Origin: Candidatus Olsenella pullistercoris
GTDB taxonomy: Bacteria; Actinomycetota; Coriobacteriia; Coriobacteriales; Atopobiaceae
Direction: 5' to 3'
Length of the DNA stretch: 64,000 nt
Assembly (NCBI GenBank): GCA_019116525.1
Contig: DXBM01000010.1
Coordinates: 19,603-83,602, forward strand
Shown here: positions 58,826 to 64,000 of the stretch, in pieces
Layout: every line of letters starts with the position of its first letter
Numbering within the stretch: the first letter of the stretch is position 1
Translations under genes and position numbers: made by a program
The notes under the pieces: generated by a model
Databases searched by the model: none
Told to the model about the DNA's origin: nothing
Seen by the model: only the letters and a program-made list of their open reading frames with translations

Positions 58826-60127
58826 ATGCCGATGATGGAGTTCAATCGCTTCGGTGCGACGCCGATCGTCATCTTCAACCTTGTCATCTGGCTCTTCTTT
58901 ACCTTTGCGTACCTCTATCAGATGCTCTACGTCCTGCTCGTGGTCGCCCGGGGCACCGTACGCCTTCCCGAGGCGCGCCGCCAGCATCGCTACGCGTTCT
59001 TCGTTGCGGCGCACAACGAGGAGGCGGTCATCGGCAACCTCGTCCGCTCGATCCTCTCGCAGGACTACCCGCGCGAGCTCCTGGACGTCTTCGTCGTCTG
59101 CGACGCGTGCACGGACGACACCCACGCCCGCGCCGAGGAGGCGGGCGCCATCGTCTGGGACAGGAACGACCTCGCGCGCCGCGGCAAGAGCTGGGCCCTC
59201 GACTACGGCTTTGACCGCATCCTCAACGAGTACGGCGACAAGTACGAGGCGTTCGTCGTGATGGACGCCGACAACCTCGTCTCGCCGAGCTACATCTCGG
59301 TGATGAACCAGGCGTTCGACGCGGGCTACCTCGTCTGCACGGGGTACCGCAACTCCAAGAACTTCGACTCGAGCTGGATCAGCTCCGCCTACGCGCTGTG
59401 GTTCCTCCGCGAGGCGAAGTTCCTCAACAACGCGCGCATGATGTCGGGCACGAGCTGTGCCATCTCCGGCTCCGGCTGGCTCGTCTCGGCGAGCATCGTG
59501 CGCGGCATGCACGGATGGGACTTCCACACCCTGACCGAGGACATCCAGTTCTCAACGTTCTGCAGCGCCAACAACGTGCAGATCGGCTACGCCCCGGCCG
59601 AGTTCTTCGACGAGCAGCCCGTCACCTTCAAGGCATCCTGGGTGCAGCGCATGCGCTGGACGAAGGGGTTCTACGAGGTCTTCTTCAGCTACGGGCGCGA
59701 CCTCGCCAAGGGCATCTCCAGGGGACAGTTCGCAAGCTATGACATGCTGATGACGGTGGCGCCGGGCATGATCTTGACGCTGCTCTCGTTCTTCGTGAAC
59801 GCCACCTACCTCATCGTGGGCTCGCTCAGCCACGGCTTCATTGCCACGCAGGCGGAGCTCGACATGTGCGTTGGGTCGCTCGTGATGACGTTCGTCTCGA
59901 TGTACGCGGTGTTCTTCCTCCTTGCGATCATCACGACCGTCTCCGAGCGCGCTCACATCCACGCGCGCAAGCGCTGGCGCATCGTGACGAACCTCTTCAC
60001 GTTCCCGCTGTTCATGATGACCTACATTCCCATCACGGTCGCAGCGCTCTTCAAGAAGGTCGAGTGGGTTCCCACCAAGCACGACATTGTGGTCGACGTG
60101 GACGACGTGGTGGGCGACGGCGCCTAG
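58826..60127 (+). CDS. Membrane-associated GT2-family glycosyltransferase
   Basis: N-terminal TM; 'YAFFVAAHNEEAVIGNLVRSILSQDYPRELLDVFVVCDACTDDT...VVMDADNLVSPSYI...WVQRMRWTKGFYEVF'; C-terminal TMs. Confidence 0.88.
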   Translation: MPMMEFNRFGATPIVIFNLVIWLFFTFAYLYQMLYVLLVVARGTVRLPEARRQHRYAFFVAAHNEEAVIGNLVRSILSQDYPRELLDVFVVCDACTDDTHARAEEAGAIVWDRNDLARRGKSWALDYGFDRILNEYGDKYEAFVVMDADNLVSPSYISVMNQAFDAGYLVCTGYRNSKNFDSSWISSAYALWFLREAKFLNNARMMSGTSCAISGSGWLVSASIVRGMHGWDFHTLTEDIQFSTFCSANNVQIGYAPAEFFDEQPVTFKASWVQRMRWTKGFYEVFFSYGRDLAKGISRGQFASYDMLMTVAPGMILTLLSFFVNATYLIVGSLSHGFIATQAELDMCVGSLVMTFVSMYAVFFLLAIITTVSERAHIHARKRWRIVTNLFTFPLFMMTYIPITVAALFKKVEWVPTKHDIVVDVDDVVGDGA

Positions 60128-60232
60128 ACTCTGCCCTTCTCGGTGGACGGCAGCTCGGACGCCGTGAACGGATGCTACAATTGCCTGAATATCGGCCCAG
60201 CCTCATTCGCACGTCGAAAGGAGCCACGTCAC

Positions 60233-61744
60233 ATGGCAACGTTCTTTGAGGGGGAGTCCCACACCTTTTCCGAGTACCTGCTCGTTCCCGGCTACTCCTC
60301 AGCGGAGAACGTCCCAGACAACGTGTCGCTCAAGACGCCCCTCGTGAGGTTCAACAGGGGAGAGGAGCCCGCGCTCTCCCTCAACATCCCCATGGTCTCC
60401 GCCATCATGCAGTCCGTCTCGGGCGTTGACATGGGCGTTGCCCTCGCCATCGAGGGCGGGCTCGCCTTCATCTACGGCAACCAGACGCCCGAGTCCGAGG
60501 CCGCCATGGTCAAGGCCGTCAAGGACCACAAGGCCGGCTTCGTCGAGTCCGACTCCACCCTCACCCCCGACATGACGATGGAGCAGGTCATGGAGCTCAA
60601 GGCGCGCACCGGCCACTCCACCATGCCCGTCACTGACGACGGCTCCTCCCGCGGCAAGCTGCTCGGCATCGTCACCAGCCGCGACTACCGCCCCTCGCGC
60701 GACGACCCCCAGAAGCTGGTCCGCGAGTTCATGACGCCGCGCGAGAAGCTTATCGTGGGCGACAAGGACATCACGCTCAAGCGCGCCAATGACGTCATCT
60801 GGGAGAACAAGCTCAACGCGCTGCCCGTGGTCGACGAGAACGACCACCTCGTCGGCATCGTCTTCCGCAAGGACTACGACCAGCACAAGTCCAACCCCAA
60901 CGAGCTTCTCGACGCCAACAAGCGCTACATGGTGGGCGCCGGCATCAACACGCGCGACTACGCCACGCGCGTGCCGCTGCTCGTGGAGGCTGGCGCCGAC
61001 GTGCTGTGCATCGACTCCTCCGAGGGCTTCTCCGAGTGGCAGAAGCGCACGCTCGAGTGGATTCGCGCCAACTACGGCGACTCGGTCAAGGTGGGCGCGG
61101 GCAACGTCGTCGACGAGGACGGCTTCCGCTTCCTCGCGGACTGCGGGGCCGACTTCGTGAAGGTGGGCATCGGCGGCGGCTCGATCTGCATCACGCGTGA
61201 GACCAAGGGCATCGGCCGCGGCCAGGCCTCGGCCGTCATCGACGTCTGCCGCGCGCGCGACAAGTACTTCGAGGAGACGGGCGTCTATGTGCCCGTCTGC
61301 TCTGACGGCGGCATCGTCTACGACTATCACATGACCCTTGCGCTGGCCATGGGCGCCGACTTCATGATGCTCGGCCGCTACTTCGCCCGCTTTGACGAGA
61401 GCCCCACCGAGCGCGTGAACGTGAACGGCCAGTACATGAAGGAGTACTGGGGCGAGGGTTCCGCGCGCGCCCGCAACTGGCAGCGCTACGACCAGGGCGG
61501 CGCTTCCAAGCTGGGCTTTGTTGAGGGCGTCGACTCCTACGTGCCCTACGCCGGATCGCTCAAGGAGGGCGTCGGCCAGACGATCTACAAGATCAAGTCC
61601 ACGATGTGCAACTGCGGCGCCAAGACGATCAAGGAGCTTCAGGAGAAGGCACGCCTCACGCTCGTGAGCTCCACCTCCATCGTCGAGGGCGGCGCACACG
61701 ACGTCGTGGTCAAGGACTCGCAGCACTCCGTGAGCTACCGCTAG
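60233..61744 (+). CDS. guaB: IMP dehydrogenase
   Basis: CBS pair 'HSTMPVTDD...[13 protein letters not shown]', '[30 protein letters not shown]'; ATG at 60233 after 'aaaggagcc'. Confidence 0.95.
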   Translation: MATFFEGESHTFSEYLLVPGYSSAENVPDNVSLKTPLVRFNRGEEPALSLNIPMVSAIMQSVSGVDMGVALAIEGGLAFIYGNQTPESEAAMVKAVKDHKAGFVESDSTLTPDMTMEQVMELKARTGHSTMPVTDDGSSRGKLLGIVTSRDYRPSRDDPQKLVREFMTPREKLIVGDKDITLKRANDVIWENKLNALPVVDENDHLVGIVFRKDYDQHKSNPNELLDANKRYMVGAGINTRDYATRVPLLVEAGADVLCIDSSEGFSEWQKRTLEWIRANYGDSVKVGAGNVVDEDGFRFLADCGADFVKVGIGGGSICITRETKGIGRGQASAVIDVCRARDKYFEETGVYVPVCSDGGIVYDYHMTLALAMGADFMMLGRYFARFDESPTERVNVNGQYMKEYWGEGSARARNWQRYDQGGASKLGFVEGVDSYVPYAGSLKEGVGQTIYKIKSTMCNCGAKTIKELQEKARLTLVSSTSIVEGGAHDVVVKDSQHSVSYR

Positions 61745-61777
61745 CGGTTCGGCCGGCGAGAGGAACGTTCGACACGC

Positions 61778-61811
61778 GGCCCCGACGCCCCTGCGGCGCC
61801 GGGGCCGTCTC
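61778..61811 (+). terminator. Hairpin after guaB (weak T-tail)
   Basis: cggccccgacgcc-cctgc-ggcgccggggccg. Confidence 0.45.
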
Positions 61812-61856
61812 GCGTCTTGCGGCTGCGGCACGCTCGAAGGACGTGCTCTTGTCCGC

Positions 61857-62086
61857 GCGCTTAAGAAAACGGGGCAGTTGCACTTTGGCGGCTGACTCTT
61901 GCTTAGGAATCCAGGGTAGTTGTACCTCTGCTTGCGGCGAGAAGGGCTTCTCGGCAGCAAAGGCCCAGTTGGCGCCGGGCTGTCCGTCCTTCTCGCCCTC
62001 CCATGGCGTCCTCGGGGCTGCAACTACCCCGGATTCCTAAGCACGAAACCGTCCGGAGCATGCAACTACCTCGTTTTCCTAAGCGC
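61857..62086. repeat. Nested composite palindrome built of four ~25-nt repeats
   Basis: R1 61857-61883, R2 61901-61925, R3 62019-62042 (inverse of R2), R4 62061-62086 (inverse of R1). Confidence 0.85.
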
Positions 62087-62160
62087 CACTCGCTCCGGAG
62101 GCCGGCCAAGTTGATGTAGACTGTCCCAGTTGACCATCACGCACGAAGGAGCCACGCAGA

Positions 62161-64000
62161 TGAGCGACGCCGAGAAGAACTTCGAGGTCCCGGCCTACGA
62201 CGCCGAGGAGATCGAGACCCGCTGGCAGGCCGAGTGGGACGCCGAGGAGCTCTACAAGACTGAGGAGAGCCCCGAGAAGCCCAAGAAGTACGTTCTGGAG
62301 ATGTTCCCGTACCCCTCCGGCGACCTGCACATGGGCCATGCCCGCAACTACACGATCGGCGACGCCATGGCCCGTCAGGCCCGCATGCGCGGCTTTGACG
62401 TGCTGCACCCGATGGGCTACGACGCCTTTGGCCTGCCCGCTGAGAACGCCGCCATCAAGCACAACACGCAGGCGAGCGTCTGGACGCACCAGAACATCGC
62501 GCAGGCAACCAAGACCATGCGCCGCATGGGCTTCTCCTACGACTACGACCGCATGTTCAACACCTGCGATCCCGAGTACTACAAGTGGGGCCAGTGGATC
62601 TTCCTCAAGATGTGGGAGAAGGGCCTCGTCTATCGCGACAACTCGCCGGTGAACTGGTGCCCGGGCTGCCAGACGGTGCTCGCCAACGAGCAGGTCGTCG
62701 ACGGCAAGTGCTGGCGCTGCGGCTCGGTCCCCGAGAAGCGCGCCCTCTCCCAGTGGTACTTCAAGATCACCGACTACGCCCAGGAGCTTCTCGATGACCT
62801 CAAGAAGCTCGAGGGCAAGTGGCCCGAGCGCGTGCGCGCGATGCAGTCCAACTGGATCGGCCGCTCCGAGGGCGCCGAGATCGACTTCACGCTCGCTGAC
62901 GTCGACGGCGTGACGCCGACCGACACCAAGATCACCGTCTTCACCACGCGCCCGGACACGCTCTTTGGCGTGAGCTTCTTCCTGCTGCCGCCGGAGAGCC
63001 CGCTTGCCGCCGAGCTCGTGGCAGGCACCGACCACGAGGCCGCGTTCCTCGAGCTCAAGGCCGCCGCGGAGAAGGTCTCCTCGGTCGACCGCCAGGGTTC
63101 CGAGCGCGAGAAGCACGGCGTCTTCACCGGCCGCTACGTCATCAACCCGGTGAACGGCCGCCCGGCGCCCATCTGGGTCGCCGACTACGTCCTCATGGAC
63201 TACGGCACCGGCGCCGTCATGGGCGTTCCCTGCGGCGACCAGCGCGACTTCGACTTCGCCAAGAAGTACGGCCTTGAGATCGCCCCGATTATCTGCGAGA
63301 AGGACGACCCGCTGTACGAGCGGCTCAAGGACGAGCGCGAGCTCGTCGTTACCTCGGTCAACTGGGACCACGCGATGGAGGCCGAGGGCTACCTCGTGCA
63401 GTCCGGCCAGTTCACCGGCATGAAGGGCGGCAAGCACTCCGAGGCCGTCGACGCCATCATCGACTGGCTCGGCGAGCAGGGCCTCGGCCGCAAGACCGTG
63501 CAGTTCCGCCTGCGCGACTGGCTCATCAGCCGCCAGCGCTACTGGGGCAACCCGATCCCGATGATCCACTGCGACGACTGTGGTGACGTGCCGGTGCCCT
63601 ATGAGGACCTGCCCGTCACGCTGCCGGACGCGCTCGACCTTGGCGCCGGCGAGACGCTCGCCGCCTACGCGCCGTTCTACGAGACCGTGTGCCCCAAGTG
63701 CGGAAAGCCCGCAAAGCGCATCACCGACACCATGGACACCTTCACGTGCTCCAGCTGGTACTACCTGCGCTACTGCGACCCGCACAACGAGGAGCTGCCC
63801 TTCTCGCGCGAGGCGGTGGACCGCTGGATGCCGGTGGACAACTACATCGGCGGTATCGAGCATGCCATCCTGCACCTGCTCTACAGCCGCTTCTTCACCA
63901 AGGTCCTGCGCGACCTCGGCATGATCGGCATTGACGAGCCTTTCGAGAACCTGCTCTGCCAGGGCATGGTCAAGGATGCCAACGGCGACACCATGTCCAA
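62161..64000 (+). CDS. leuS: Leucyl-tRNA synthetase (3' truncated by window edge)
   Basis: '[37 protein letters not shown]...[56 protein letters not shown]'; open to base 64000, so absent from the track as a + strand ORF. Confidence 0.96.

Noticed and set aside
62079-63875. 598-aa minus-strand ORF opposite leuS
   Set aside because: Shadow ORF of leuS, which runs off the window end on the + strand.

Overview
The window is a GC-rich bacterial chromosome segment, most likely from an Actinomycetota lineage near Coriobacteriia/Atopobiaceae (taxon inferred from gene content and style, not tested). Left part (1-~20.1 kb): a cell-surface polysaccharide locus (GT4, several GT2s, DUF2304, DUF2142 and DUF4012 proteins) next to secreted cell-wall proteins (CAP, N-acetylmuramoyl-L-alanine amidase, glucosaminidase), with a further NlpC/P60 protein at ~25.5-27.5 kb. 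All four share a C- or N-terminal three-repeat DUF5648-like module. Middle: cold-shock protein, MarR plus a heterodimeric ABC exporter, fmdB, a HAD-thiamine pyrophosphokinase fusion, rpmB, Asp23, fakA-like, recG, rsmD, coaD, DUF177, rpmF, plsX, acpP, rnc, smc, ftsY, ffh, an SpoU methyltransferase, ftsH and class III fbp. Right: T-box-ileS, then a three-gene cassette (TIR-domain protein with an apparent methyltransferase-like C-terminus; GNAT fused to an MtnK-like kinase; luxS) lying between ileS and lspA-rluD, then a GT2 protein, guaB and a partial leuS. The best candidate for an undescribed system is this TIR / GNAT-MtnK-like / LuxS cassette at 53.58-57.11 kb. The intergenic DNA is also notable. 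It carries many long palindromic elements, including a 27-nt repeat whose leading TGA supplies the stop codon of two different genes, a perfect 33-bp inverted repeat between the ileS T-box terminator and the ileS Shine-Dalgarno sequence, and a nested composite palindrome upstream of leuS. All calls come from reading the sequence and the supplied translations; no database search was run.
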